Assembly (NCBI RefSeq): GCF_003939025.1
Contig: NZ_RQIH01000012.1
Span: 62,001-126,000 of the forward strand
DNA: 64,000 nt
Origin: Rhizobium sophoriradicis
Lineage (GTDB): Bacteria > Pseudomonadota > Alphaproteobacteria > Rhizobiales > Rhizobiaceae
Direction of reading: 5' to 3'
Shown here: in pieces, positions 35,468 to 43,821 of the stretch
Numbering within the stretch: position 1 is the first letter of the stretch
Layout: the number at the start of each line of letters is the position of its first letter
The notes under the pieces: model-generated
Told to the model about the DNA's origin: nothing
The model's input: only the letters and a program-made list of their open reading frames with translations
Databases searched by the model: none
Translations under genes and position numbers: made by a program

Positions 35468-36529
35468 TCAAGCCGTGGCTTTCGCCCCTTCGCCCCTTTC
35501 AGTCAATGCCTTTCTGACGATCGGGGCGACTTTCGTCCCGTAGAGCTCGATGCCGCGCATGATCTCAGCATGCGGCATCAGGCCGATCGCCATCTGCAGC
35601 AGGAAGCGGTCGTTCCTGAAAAGCCTGTGATGAGCGATGATCTTTTCTGCGACCGCCTCGGGATCGCCGACAAAAAGCGCGCCGTTCGGCCCACGCGACA
35701 GATCGAACTGCGCCCGGCTGGTCGGTCCCCAGCCGCGCTCGCGGCCGATGCGGTTCATCACTTCCGCCTGCGGCCCGTAAAACTGCTCGGCGGCGGCCGC
35801 GGTCGTATCGGCGATGAAGCCGTGAACATTGATGCTGGTCTTCAGCTTCGCCTGATCCTGGCCTGCGCGCCGCGCCGCCTCGCGGTAGAGATCGAAAAGC
35901 GGCGCAAAACGGCGCGGCTCGCCGCCGATGATGGCGAGCGCCACCGGCAGTCCGAGCGCGCCGGCGCGCGCCACCGATTGCGGCGTGCCGCCGACCGCAA
36001 CCCACAACGGCAGCGGATCCTGCAGCGGCCTCGGATAGACGCCGCGTCCGCGGATCGGCGCGCGAAGCTCGCCCTCCCATTCCACCGTCTCGCTGTTGCG
36101 CAGCGCCAGGAGCAGATCGAGCTTCTCTTCAAAAAGCTGGTCGTAATCCTCAAGGTTATAGCCGAACAGCGGGAAGGACTCGATGAAAGAGCCCCGCCCC
36201 GCCATGATCTCGGCCCGGCCGTCCGAAATAAGATCGAGCGTCGAAAACTGCTGGAAGACGCGCACCGGATCATCCGAGGAAAGCACGGTGACGGCGCTGG
36301 TCAACCGGATGTTTTTGGTCTTGACGGCCGCAGCCGCCAACGCCACCGCAGGGGCTGACGCCGCATAATCCGGCCGGTGATGTTCGCCCAGCCCAAAGAC
36401 ATCGAGCCCGACCTGATCGGCCAGCTCGATCTCCTCGATAAGATGTTTTAGCCGCTCGGCCCCCTCCGCTCCCTTGCTGCGGGAGGGATTGGGATTGACG
36501 TCGGCGAAGGTGTAAAGGCCAAGTTCCAT
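35468..36529 (-). CDS. Luciferase-like (LLM) flavin-dependent oxidoreductase
   Basis: This is a 353-residue bacterial-luciferase-fold enzyme using FMNH2 or F420-like flavin chemistry. MELGLYTFADVNP is the typical start, followed by DVFGLGEHHRPDYAASAP near residue 48, RLTSAVTVLSSDDPVRVFQQFSTLDLIS (in parts) near 78, and GRGSFIESFPLFGYNLEDY near 110. I chose the ATG at 36529 because the longer upstream frame lacks homology. The substrate cannot be told from sequence. It lies 39 bp upstream of map on the same strand. Confidence 0.87.
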   Translation of the reverse strand: MELGLYTFADVNPNPSRSKGAEGAERLKHLIEEIELADQVGLDVFGLGEHHRPDYAASAPAVALAAAAVKTKNIRLTSAVTVLSSDDPVRVFQQFSTLDLISDGRAEIMAGRGSFIESFPLFGYNLEDYDQLFEEKLDLLLALRNSETVEWEGELRAPIRGRGVYPRPLQDPLPLWVAVGGTPQSVARAGALGLPVALAIIGGEPRRFAPLFDLYREAARRAGQDQAKLKTSINVHGFIADTTAAAAEQFYGPQAEVMNRIGRERGWGPTSRAQFDLSRGPNGALFVGDPEAVAEKIIAHHRLFRNDRFLLQMAIGLMPHAEIMRGIELYGTKVAPIVRKALTERGEGAKATA

Positions 36530-36678
36530 GGTCGCATCCCGTTGTGTTCTGCCTGGAAATAAGGATCGGCGAGCGGCAGCGCAAATACAAACTCTGGAAC
36601 GGAATGTTCGAGAGTTTCGATAGTGCGGCGTCCGATAGCCGCGTAGGAAAGAGTCTTTGCGCCGTGGACACGGCGCTG

Positions 36679-36851
36679 CTGGATTCCTGTGACAGGCACA
36701 GGAATGAGGGAGCAAGGGGATCAACCTGCGCTCCATATCCTCTATCATTCAAAGCGTAATATGCAGAGCCAGATCAGGGCGAAGAGGGTCGTTTTGGAGC
36801 ACTGCGGACACCAAGAACTCCCTCATTCCTGTGCCGGTCACAGGAATCCAG
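36679..36851. repeat. Intergenic element with 34-bp inverted repeats
   Basis: Arms 36679-36712 and 36818-36851 are inverted repeats matching at 33 of 34 positions. Each arm itself contains a CCTGTG/CACAGG hairpin. The 105-nt centre has no gene. It fills most of the 352-bp gap between the luciferase-like gene and the GIY-YIG gene. Its sequence differs from the other elements in the window, so it is a separate family. Confidence 0.85.
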
Positions 36852-36881
36852 TAGTCGCGCGTCCGCGCGACGAGAGAATCT

Positions 36882-37172
36882 TCACAGACCCAGCAGGTGA
36901 AACGAAATCTCCTCCCATTCAGGATTCTCCCGCTCGATCAAATTGAGCTTCCACTGCCGCGGCCATTTCTTGATTGTCTTCTCTCGCGTGATCGCGGTCG
37001 TCAACAAATCATGCTCCTCGAACCACACCAATGTCTTTACGCCAAACTTCCACGTAACGCCTGGCGTCAGTTCGTTCTGATGCTCGTATAGCCGACCTGC
37101 AAGGTCACGCGTCACGCCAGTATAGAGCGTGTCATTGCGGGCAGATGCGAGGATGTAGACGTAACCCCTCAT
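36882..37172 (-). CDS. GIY-YIG domain protein (UPF0213/YhbQ-like)
   Basis: This is a 96-residue single-domain GIY-YIG nuclease-superfamily protein. The first strands are YVYILASA and LYTGVTRDL (the GIY and YIG positions), with Arg in GRLYEHQ and a Glu-containing segment REKTIKKWPRQWK near residue 65. Stand-alone proteins of this kind are common in bacteria; a role in DNA repair or structure-specific cleavage is suspected but mostly unproven. It directly follows the palindromic element at 36679. Confidence 0.88.
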   Translation of the reverse strand: MRGYVYILASARNDTLYTGVTRDLAGRLYEHQNELTPGVTWKFGVKTLVWFEEHDLLTTAITREKTIKKWPRQWKLNLIERENPEWEEISFHLLGL

Positions 37173-37350
37173 GCCGGTAGATTGGCACAGGTAGCATCCC
37201 GCGTCGACAGCAACACCTGCCCACCCGAATCCCTATTCCAATCTGAAATTCAACGACTTCCAAGCCTCAACGGAATCATCTTCCAAGCTGCTTCACATCG
37301 CACGCGAAGCATGAGGGCGGCGCGGCCTCCACCACGCAGCCCTCGCCGCT

Positions 37351-37818
37351 TCACATCCTCGCCAGCAGTTCCGCCAGCTGATCGGCAGCCTTTCCCCATC
37401 CCGCGTGGAATCCCATCTTCTCGTGCTCTTCCTTGTCCTCGGCGCGCCAGTGCAGCGCCTTGGCCGTATACTTCGTTCTGCCATTGCCGAGATCTTCGAG
37501 CAGGATGACGCCGGTGAAGAAAGGTTTTTCAGCGGGCACCCAGGCGCTGGTATAGGCGTCGGTGAAGACGATCTTCTCGTTCTCGACGATCTCGAGATAA
37601 ACGCCGTGGTTCGGATACTGATTGCCCTCGGGATCTTGCATGACAACGACACTGGAGCCGCCGGGGCGCACGTCGAGCGTCGCTTCTGCAACACCCCAGG
37701 GGCTCGGGACGAACCATTGTTTCAGCAGATCGGGATCGGTCCACGCCTTGTAGATCTTCTCGCGCGGGGCGTCGAATTCGCGAACCAGGGTGAGTTCATG
37801 TTGCGTGCTTGCGGTCAT
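37351..37818 (-). CDS. AHSA1/SRPBCC-domain protein
   Basis: This is a 155-residue START-like fold protein of the Aha1 C-terminal type. The characteristic patterns are LVREFDAPREKIYKAWTDPDLLKQWF (in parts) near residues 10-36 and GWGKAADQLAELLA near the end. These small ligand-binding proteins are often encoded beside ECF42-type sigma factors and DGPF proteins, as here. The shared strand and close spacing suggest one regulated group. The ligand is unknown. Confidence 0.87.
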   Translation of the reverse strand: MTASTQHELTLVREFDAPREKIYKAWTDPDLLKQWFVPSPWGVAEATLDVRPGGSSVVVMQDPEGNQYPNHGVYLEIVENEKIVFTDAYTSAWVPAEKPFFTGVILLEDLGNGRTKYTAKALHWRAEDKEEHEKMGFHAGWGKAADQLAELLARM

Positions 37819-37917
37819 TTCGACATCTTTCCATTTGAGTGAAACTTGTTTCCTGTCAGGTTGTTACAAGGACGTGTCGAACTTCGCCGTTCCGACAGCG
37901 CGCCAATTTTTCCTGAT

Positions 37918-39177
37918 TTAATTTGCGATCGGCTGCGTGGGCTCTTCCTGCATCTTGTCGATCTGCCGGCGGATATGAGCCGCCTCGGCCGCCGAATGGG
38001 CAAGCGCGATGGCATGGTCGAAAGCCTCGCGCGCCTGGCGGGACAAGCCAAGCTGCTTCAGCAGGCCACCCCGCAAACCGTGATAGTAGAAATAGCCGCC
38101 GAGCTTCTCGCCAAGCGGATCGATGAGATCGAGCGCCTGCTGCGGCCCGTGCAGCTTGGAAACAACGACCGCGCGGTTAAGCGTCACGACAGGCGAAGGC
38201 TGCACCCGCTCCAGCGCGCGGTAGAGCAGATCGATCTCGACCCAGTCAGTATCCTCGGCACGTTTCGCGCGGGAATGGATGGCGGCAATGGCCGCCTGAA
38301 GCTGATACGGGCCGGGCCGGCGGTGCCGCAGCGCCTTGTCGAGCAGCGCCAGGGCCTCGTTGATGAAGGGCTGGTTCCAAAGTGAGCGGTCCTGATCTTC
38401 AAGCAGCACGATTTCCCCCTCGGCGCTGAAGCGCGCCGGCCGGCGCGAAATCTGCAGGAGCATGAGCGCAAGCAGCCCCATCAGTTCCGGTTCCGCCGGG
38501 AAAATGTGCAGCATCAAGCGCGCCAGCCGGATCGCCTCGTCACTGAAGGTTGCGGCCTCCTGCTTAGGGTCGGCCTGACTGTAACCCTCGTTGAAGATGA
38601 GGTAGATCATCGTGCTGACGATTGAAAGTCGCTCGGCCCTTTCCTCAGAGCTCGGCGTTTCGAACGGCACCCCTGCCTTGGCGACACGCGCCTTGGCCCG
38701 GGTGATGCGCTGCTCCATCGCGCTTTCCGAAACCAGGAAAGCGCGCGCGATCTGCTGCACGGAAAGGCCGGACACGATGCGCAGGGCCAGCGCGATCTGC
38801 TGGGTGGCCGGCAGATCCGGATGGCAGCAGATAAAAAGAAGCCGCAGAATATCGTCGCGATAATTGGAATCGTCCAGCCGCTCGGCGATATCGCTTTCGG
38901 CATCCTCGGTATCGGAAATGACATCCTCGTCCGGCAGCGCCTGGAGCTTCGTCCGCTTGCGCACCGCATCGATACCGCTGTTGCGGCCGACGAAGATGAG
39001 CCAGGCTGTCGGATCGCGTGGCGGTCCTTTCTCCGGCCATGTACGGATCGCCCTCAGGCATGCCTCCTGGAACGCCTCTTCCGCGGTATCGAGATCGCGG
39101 AAATAGCGCAGCAGCGCGCCAAGCGCCTTCGGGCGCGCCGAGGCAAGCGCAAGGTCGATCCAGGCAATATCGGTCAT
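37918..39177 (-). CDS. ECF42-type RNA polymerase sigma factor with C-terminal extension
   Basis: This is a 419-residue ECF sigma factor, about twice the usual length. Residues 1-180 hold regions sigma2 (DTAEEAFQEACLRAI) and sigma4 (GLSVQQIARAFLVSESAMEQR). The remaining 240 residues form a helical, TPR-like extension with HSRAKRAEDTDWVEIDLLYRAL-like segments (in parts). This is the ECF42 architecture, which lacks a classical anti-sigma factor and is linked to DGPF proteins. Its start overlaps the upstream DGPF gene by 4 bp (ATGA at 39174-39177). The signal is unknown. Confidence 0.9.
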   Translation of the reverse strand: MTDIAWIDLALASARPKALGALLRYFRDLDTAEEAFQEACLRAIRTWPEKGPPRDPTAWLIFVGRNSGIDAVRKRTKLQALPDEDVISDTEDAESDIAERLDDSNYRDDILRLLFICCHPDLPATQQIALALRIVSGLSVQQIARAFLVSESAMEQRITRAKARVAKAGVPFETPSSEERAERLSIVSTMIYLIFNEGYSQADPKQEAATFSDEAIRLARLMLHIFPAEPELMGLLALMLLQISRRPARFSAEGEIVLLEDQDRSLWNQPFINEALALLDKALRHRRPGPYQLQAAIAAIHSRAKRAEDTDWVEIDLLYRALERVQPSPVVTLNRAVVVSKLHGPQQALDLIDPLGEKLGGYFYYHGLRGGLLKQLGLSRQAREAFDHAIALAHSAAEAAHIRRQIDKMQEEPTQPIAN

Positions 39178-39548
39178 GACGCAGCATCTCCCGGCCTGAA
39201 GACGTAGAACGGCCGAATTTCGTAAGAGGTGGAACCGGGATTGACGGATGAAAGCTGCTTCGAGAAGGCGACGGCCTCGTCGAGGCTTTCGAAGTCAACC
39301 ACATAGAAGCCGAGAAGCGCCTCCTTCGTTTCCGCAAAAGGCCCGTCGATGACCAAGGGCTCGTCCTTGCCTTTGCGCACGGTAGTCGCCGCCGTCGTCG
39401 GCATCAGCCGGCCGACAGGGCCGAGCTTGCCGGCTTTCGCCAGCGGCTCCTGCACGGCGTAAAGTCTCTCCATGACGGCAGCCTCTTCCTCCTCGGTCCA
39501 GGCGAAGACGGTTTCCTCGTGAGCGTAACAAAGGATTGCATAAAGCAT
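39174..39548 (-). CDS. DGPF/YCII-domain protein
   Basis: This is a 124-residue YCII-superfamily protein. It has LYAILCYAHEE at the start, the DGPFAETKEALLGFYVVD hallmark near residue 68 and the C-terminal EIRPFYVF. Such proteins are the conserved partners and likely targets of ECF42 sigma factors. It overlaps the sigma factor gene by 4 bp and precedes it in the transcript. The biochemical role is not established for the family. Confidence 0.9.
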   Translation of the reverse strand: MLYAILCYAHEETVFAWTEEEEAAVMERLYAVQEPLAKAGKLGPVGRLMPTTAATTVRKGKDEPLVIDGPFAETKEALLGFYVVDFESLDEAVAFSKQLSSVNPGSTSYEIRPFYVFRPGDAAS

Positions 39549-39688
39549 CGGGTCACTCCTCTTTCCGAATGACGAAGGAGTAACCGCTTAGCCGACAGGT
39601 CGCATCAAAAAATTATCAAGAAAGAAGCGCTGATAGCCAGGCCCGACCCGCGCACACAAGGCAGCGCTATCGCGCGGTTCCGATTGCC

Positions 39689-41182
39689 TCACCCGTCGCT
39701 CAGGGTCCGCCGGACCGCATTCTTCCAACCCTTGAGCTTGGCCGCCCGCACCTTCTCATCCATATCGGGCTCGAACCGCCGGTCGCGTTTCCACGTCGCA
39801 GAAAAGCCGTCCCTGTCCGGCCAGACCCCTGCCCGGCTGCCGGCGAGCCAGGCGGCACCGAGGGCCGTCGTCTCGAGAATCACCGGGCGGTCGACGGGGG
39901 CATCGAGCAGGTCGGCGAGGCGCTGCATCGTCCAGTCCGAGGCAACCATGCCGCCATCGACGCGCAGTACGGTATCGTCGCCGCTGTTCTTCCAATCCTT
40001 CTGCATGGCCTCGAGCAGATCGCGGGTCTGGTAGCAGACGGCTTCGAGCGCGGCCCGCGAAAGCTCCGCCGGGCCGCTGTTGCGCGTCAGCCCGAAGATG
40101 GCACCGCGCGCCTTGGCGTCCCAATGCGGCGCGCCCAGCCCGGTAAAGGCGGGCACGAGATAGACTTCTTGCGTCGGATCAGCCTTTTCGGCAAGCGCAT
40201 TGGTCTCGGCGGCGCTGCCGATGATCCCGAGCCCGTCCCGCAGCCATTGCACCGCTGCACCGGCGATGAAGATCGATCCCTCGAGCGCGTAGGTCGTCTC
40301 ACCGTTCAGCCGATAGGCGATGGTGGTCAGCAGCCGGTTTTTCGAGCGGACCATATCGGCGCCGGTATTGAGCAGCGCGAAACAGCCGGTGCCATAGGTC
40401 GATTTCAGCATGCCCGGTGCAAAACAGGCCTGACCGATGGTCGCGGCCTGCTGATCGCCGGCAACCCCGAGAATCGGGATCGCGGCGCCGAAGATATCGG
40501 CGTCGACCGTTCCGAAATCGGCGGCGCAATCCTTGACTTCAGGCAGCATGGCGGCCGGCACCCTGAGAATATCGAGCAGATCCTCGTCCCAGCTATTTTC
40601 GGCAATATTGAACATCAGCGTGCGCGAGGCGTTGGTCGCGTCGGTGACGAAGCTCTTGCCGCCGGTCAGGCGCCAGATCAGGAAGGCGTCGATCGTGCCG
40701 AAGCAGAGATCGCCTCTGGCGGCGCGCGCCCTGGCGCCCTTGACGTTGGCGAGCATCCACGACAGCTTCGTGCCGGAAAAATAGGGATCGAGAATAAGAC
40801 CGGTCTTTTTCGTGAACAGCCGCTCCAGATCCTGCCGTTTCAGATTGTCGCAATAGCTCGCCGTGCGGCGGTCCTGCCAGACGATCGCGTTGTGGATCGG
40901 CCGGCCGGTCTGGCGCTCCCAGACGACCACCGTTTCGCGCTGGTTGGTGATGCCGAGCGCTGCAACATCCCTCGCCGTAATCCCTGCGTCGCGCAATGCC
41001 ATGTTGACGGTGGAGACGACCGAATCCCATATCTCCTCGGGATCGTGCTCCACCCAGCCGGAGCGCGGATAGAGTTGGGTGAATTCCTTCTGGCTCTTGC
41101 CGGCAACATGCATGTCGCCATCGAAGACGATCGCCCGCGTCGATGTCGTTCCCTGATCGATCGCCAGAACATATCCACTCAT
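39689..41182 (-). CDS. glpK: Glycerol kinase
   Basis: GlpK phosphorylates glycerol to sn-glycerol-3-phosphate in the cytoplasm. The 497-residue protein has the FGGY-family start YVLAIDQGTTSTRAIVFD, WQDRRTASYC, ATNASRTLMFNI, the GVAGDQQAA phosphate motif and the YGTGCFALLNTG and GSIFIAGAAVQWLRD segments near residues 265 and 305. The ATG at 41182 with GAGGAGGGG upstream is preferred to a start eight codons earlier. No glpF or glpD is adjacent. It is divergent from bdhA. Confidence 0.95.
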   Translation of the reverse strand: MSGYVLAIDQGTTSTRAIVFDGDMHVAGKSQKEFTQLYPRSGWVEHDPEEIWDSVVSTVNMALRDAGITARDVAALGITNQRETVVVWERQTGRPIHNAIVWQDRRTASYCDNLKRQDLERLFTKKTGLILDPYFSGTKLSWMLANVKGARARAARGDLCFGTIDAFLIWRLTGGKSFVTDATNASRTLMFNIAENSWDEDLLDILRVPAAMLPEVKDCAADFGTVDADIFGAAIPILGVAGDQQAATIGQACFAPGMLKSTYGTGCFALLNTGADMVRSKNRLLTTIAYRLNGETTYALEGSIFIAGAAVQWLRDGLGIIGSAAETNALAEKADPTQEVYLVPAFTGLGAPHWDAKARGAIFGLTRNSGPAELSRAALEAVCYQTRDLLEAMQKDWKNSGDDTVLRVDGGMVASDWTMQRLADLLDAPVDRPVILETTALGAAWLAGSRAGVWPDRDGFSATWKRDRRFEPDMDEKVRAAKLKGWKNAVRRTLSDG

Positions 41183-41336
41183 CAAACCCCTCCTCAAACA
41201 TATCATTATCGTTGCAAATCAATAGGACACGGATACGGATGAGAAAAGCCAATAAAGCGGAATTGCCAGCCTGCCGACTTTGGGCATAACCTCGCCGGCG
41301 ACGCTGCAACGCAGCATCCGCCCCAGGGAGAAAAAC

Positions 41337-42113
41337 ATGAGCAGATCAGTCGTCGTCACCGGCTCCACCAGCGGCATCGGTCTCGCGATCGCCACCGCCT
41401 TCGCCGAAGCGGGTGACAACATCGTCATCAATGGCTTCGGAAATGCCGATGAAATCAAGGCGATCGTCGAACGGCTTGAATCAGTATCCAAGGGACGGGC
41501 GATCTACCATCCGGCCGACATGACCAAGCCCGCTGAGATCGCCGACCTGATCGAAACGGCGGCGAAGAGCTTCGGCACCGTCGATATCCTGGTCAACAAT
41601 GCCGGAATCCAGCATGTCGAGAAGATCGAGGATTTCCCGATCGAAAAATGGGACCAGATCATCGCCATCAACCTTTCGAGCTCCTTCCACACCATGCGCG
41701 CCGCGATCCCGCTGATGAAGGCCAGGAAGCATGGCCGCATCATCAACATCGCCTCGGCGCACGGGCTGGTCGCCTCCCCCTTCAAATCCGCCTATGTCGC
41801 GGCAAAACATGGTATATTAGGCCTGACGAAGACGGCGGCGCTGGAGCTTGCCGAATTCGGAGTGACGGTCAACGCCATCTGCCCCGGCTACGTGCTGACG
41901 CCGCTGGTCGAAAAGCAGATACCCGATACCGCCCGGGCCCGCGGCATGACCGAGGAGCAGGTGAAGAGCGAGGTCATCCTCAAGGCGCAGCCGACGCGCG
42001 AATTCGTCAAGGCCGAAGAGATCGGCGCATTGTCGCTCTACCTCGCCAGCGATGCCGCCCGGCAGGTGACCGGAACGCACATCTCGATTGACGGTGGCTG
42101 GACGGCGGCATAA
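41337..42113 (+). CDS. bdhA: D-3-hydroxybutyrate dehydrogenase
   Basis: This enzyme oxidises 3-hydroxybutyrate to acetoacetate with NAD in poly-3-hydroxybutyrate breakdown. The 258-residue SDR has TGSTSGIGLA at residues 8-17, NNAGIQHV, and the catalytic Tyr/Lys in SAYVAAKHGI near 153-157. The C-terminal family pattern is TGTHISIDGGWTAA. GGGAG precedes the ATG at 41337. In Sinorhizobium meliloti bdhA is co-transcribed with xdhA2 and xdhB2; the same order is present here with 27 bp to xdhA. Confidence 0.95.
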   Translation: MSRSVVVTGSTSGIGLAIATAFAEAGDNIVINGFGNADEIKAIVERLESVSKGRAIYHPADMTKPAEIADLIETAAKSFGTVDILVNNAGIQHVEKIEDFPIEKWDQIIAINLSSSFHTMRAAIPLMKARKHGRIINIASAHGLVASPFKSAYVAAKHGILGLTKTAALELAEFGVTVNAICPGYVLTPLVEKQIPDTARARGMTEEQVKSEVILKAQPTREFVKAEEIGALSLYLASDAARQVTGTHISIDGGWTAA

Positions 42114-42140
42114 CCATTTGGAAAAACAACCGGGAATATC

Positions 42141-43607
42141 ATGAACGACAGCATCCGCTTCATCCTGAACGGCGAGGATATCGCGCTCACCGATGTCGGG
42201 CCGACCGAGACGCTTCTCGATTTTCTGCGGTTGAAGCGGCGCCTGACCGGCACCAAGGAAGGATGCGCCGAGGGCGATTGCGGCGCCTGCACCGTGCTCG
42301 TCGGGCGGCTCGCCGACGGCAAGCTCGCCTATGAAGCCGTCAACGCCTGCATCCGATTCATGGGCTCGCTACACGCCACCCATGTGGTGACGGTCGAACA
42401 TCTCGCCGGCCGGGACGGCGCGCTGCATCCGGTGCAGCAGGCGCTCGTCGACTGTCATGGCTCGCAATGCGGCTTCTGCACCCCGGGCTTTGTCATGTCG
42501 CTCTATGGACTGTGGCTGACGAAGGAAAATCCCGGCCGCCGCGAGATAGAAAAGGCGCTGCAAGGCAATCTCTGTCGTTGCACGGGTTATGAGCCGATCG
42601 TCAAGGCCGCCGAGCAGGTGAGCCTGACGCGGCCGAGCGCGCTCTTCGATCCGCTGCAGCGGACACGATCGGAAATCATCGCGCGGCTCTGGGCTCTGCA
42701 GGCGAGCGGCACCATCCGGATTGCCAGTGGCGAAGGCCGGTTGATCGTTCCGGCGTCTGTTCAGGCTCTGGCGGAAGTCCTCTCTGAGGAACCCGAGGCG
42801 GCCGTCGTTGCCGGCGCGACCGATGTCGGCCTCTGGGTGACGAAGCAGATGCGCCGGCTGAGCCCGGTCGTTTTCATCAATCATCTGAGCGAGCTGCAGT
42901 CGGTCACGGAAAGCGAAGACGGCGTCACCATCGGCGCCGGTGTCAGCTATACCAAGGCCTTCGAAGCGATTGCCCGGAAAATTCCGGCGCTCGGACGGCT
43001 GATCGACCGTATCGGCGGCGAGCAGGTCCGCAACATGGGCACGATCGGCGGCAATATCGCCAACGGTTCGCCAATCGGCGACAGCCCGCCGCCCTTGATC
43101 GCACTCGGCGCGACGCTGACGCTGCGCTCGCTGGAAGGCCGGCGCAAGATGCCGCTCGAAGATTTCTTCATCGCCTATGGCAAGCAGGACCGCAGGCCCG
43201 GCGAATTCGTCGAGAGCGTATTCGTGCCCTATCCCAAGCCCACCAGCCACTTTGCCGCCTACAAGATCACCAAGCGGCGCGACGAAGACATCACCGCCGT
43301 GCTCGGCGCCTTCCTGCTGACGCTCGATGAGGCCGACGTGGTCACCGACATCCGCATCGCCTTCGGCGGCATGGCGGCAACGCCGAAACGCGCCCGAACA
43401 GTCGAGGCTGAACTGATCGGCAAGCCATGGACGGAAGCGACGATCGACGCCGCCCGCCCCGCCTTCGACAGCGACTACCAGCCGCTGACCGACTGGCGCG
43501 CTACGGCCGAATACCGGCAACTGACGGCGAAGAACCTGCTGACGCGGTTCTATCTGGAAACCGTGGGCGCGCCGGCGGAGCTGAAGCGGTTCGAGGAGGT
43601 GGCGTGA
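42141..43607 (+). CDS. xdhA: Xanthine dehydrogenase, small subunit (Fe-S/FAD)
   Basis: This is the 488-residue electron-transfer subunit of xanthine dehydrogenase. It has the plant-type [2Fe-2S] motif KEGCAEGDCGACTV near residue 44 and the second cluster with CGFCTPGF and CRCTGYEPI near 110-150. The FAD domain (ATDVGLWVTKQ and GTIGGNIANGSPIGD near 305) and the C-terminal CO-dehydrogenase-flavoprotein domain follow. It works with XdhB to convert hypoxanthine and xanthine to urate. It follows bdhA closely; a repeat element then separates it from xdhB. Confidence 0.95.
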   Translation: MNDSIRFILNGEDIALTDVGPTETLLDFLRLKRRLTGTKEGCAEGDCGACTVLVGRLADGKLAYEAVNACIRFMGSLHATHVVTVEHLAGRDGALHPVQQALVDCHGSQCGFCTPGFVMSLYGLWLTKENPGRREIEKALQGNLCRCTGYEPIVKAAEQVSLTRPSALFDPLQRTRSEIIARLWALQASGTIRIASGEGRLIVPASVQALAEVLSEEPEAAVVAGATDVGLWVTKQMRRLSPVVFINHLSELQSVTESEDGVTIGAGVSYTKAFEAIARKIPALGRLIDRIGGEQVRNMGTIGGNIANGSPIGDSPPPLIALGATLTLRSLEGRRKMPLEDFFIAYGKQDRRPGEFVESVFVPYPKPTSHFAAYKITKRRDEDITAVLGAFLLTLDEADVVTDIRIAFGGMAATPKRARTVEAELIGKPWTEATIDAARPAFDSDYQPLTDWRATAEYRQLTAKNLLTRFYLETVGAPAELKRFEEVA

Positions 43608-43647
43608 TGGATTGTTTCGCTAGCCAGCCTCCGGCAGTCACCACTTT

Positions 43648-43782
43648 GCCCCTCACCCTAACCCTCTCCCCGCCTGCGGGGAGAGGGGACGTGCCCTGCG
43701 AGAAGTGGCGAGAAACGGAGACGGCGCGGCATGTCCCTTCTCCCCGCAAGCGGGGAGAAGGTGGCGGCAGCCGTATGAGGGG
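43648..43782. repeat. Palindromic repeat inserted between xdhA and xdhB
   Basis: The left part has CTCTCCCCGCCTGCGGGGAG and the right part CTTCTCCCCGCAAGCGGGG; the ends CCCTCACC and TATGAGGGG also pair imperfectly. It belongs to the same family as the elements at 30013 and 46623. It pushes the subunit genes about 214 bp apart, where such genes normally overlap. Confidence 0.72.
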
Positions 43783-43821
43783 CCACCGTCAAAACGGTGC
43801 CGGCAACCAAGGACGCCGCTA

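Noticed and set aside
34730..36358. A 542-codon plus-strand frame opposite map and the luciferase-like gene
   Set aside because: It spans two genes with intact catalytic motifs on the other strand; it is a shadow.
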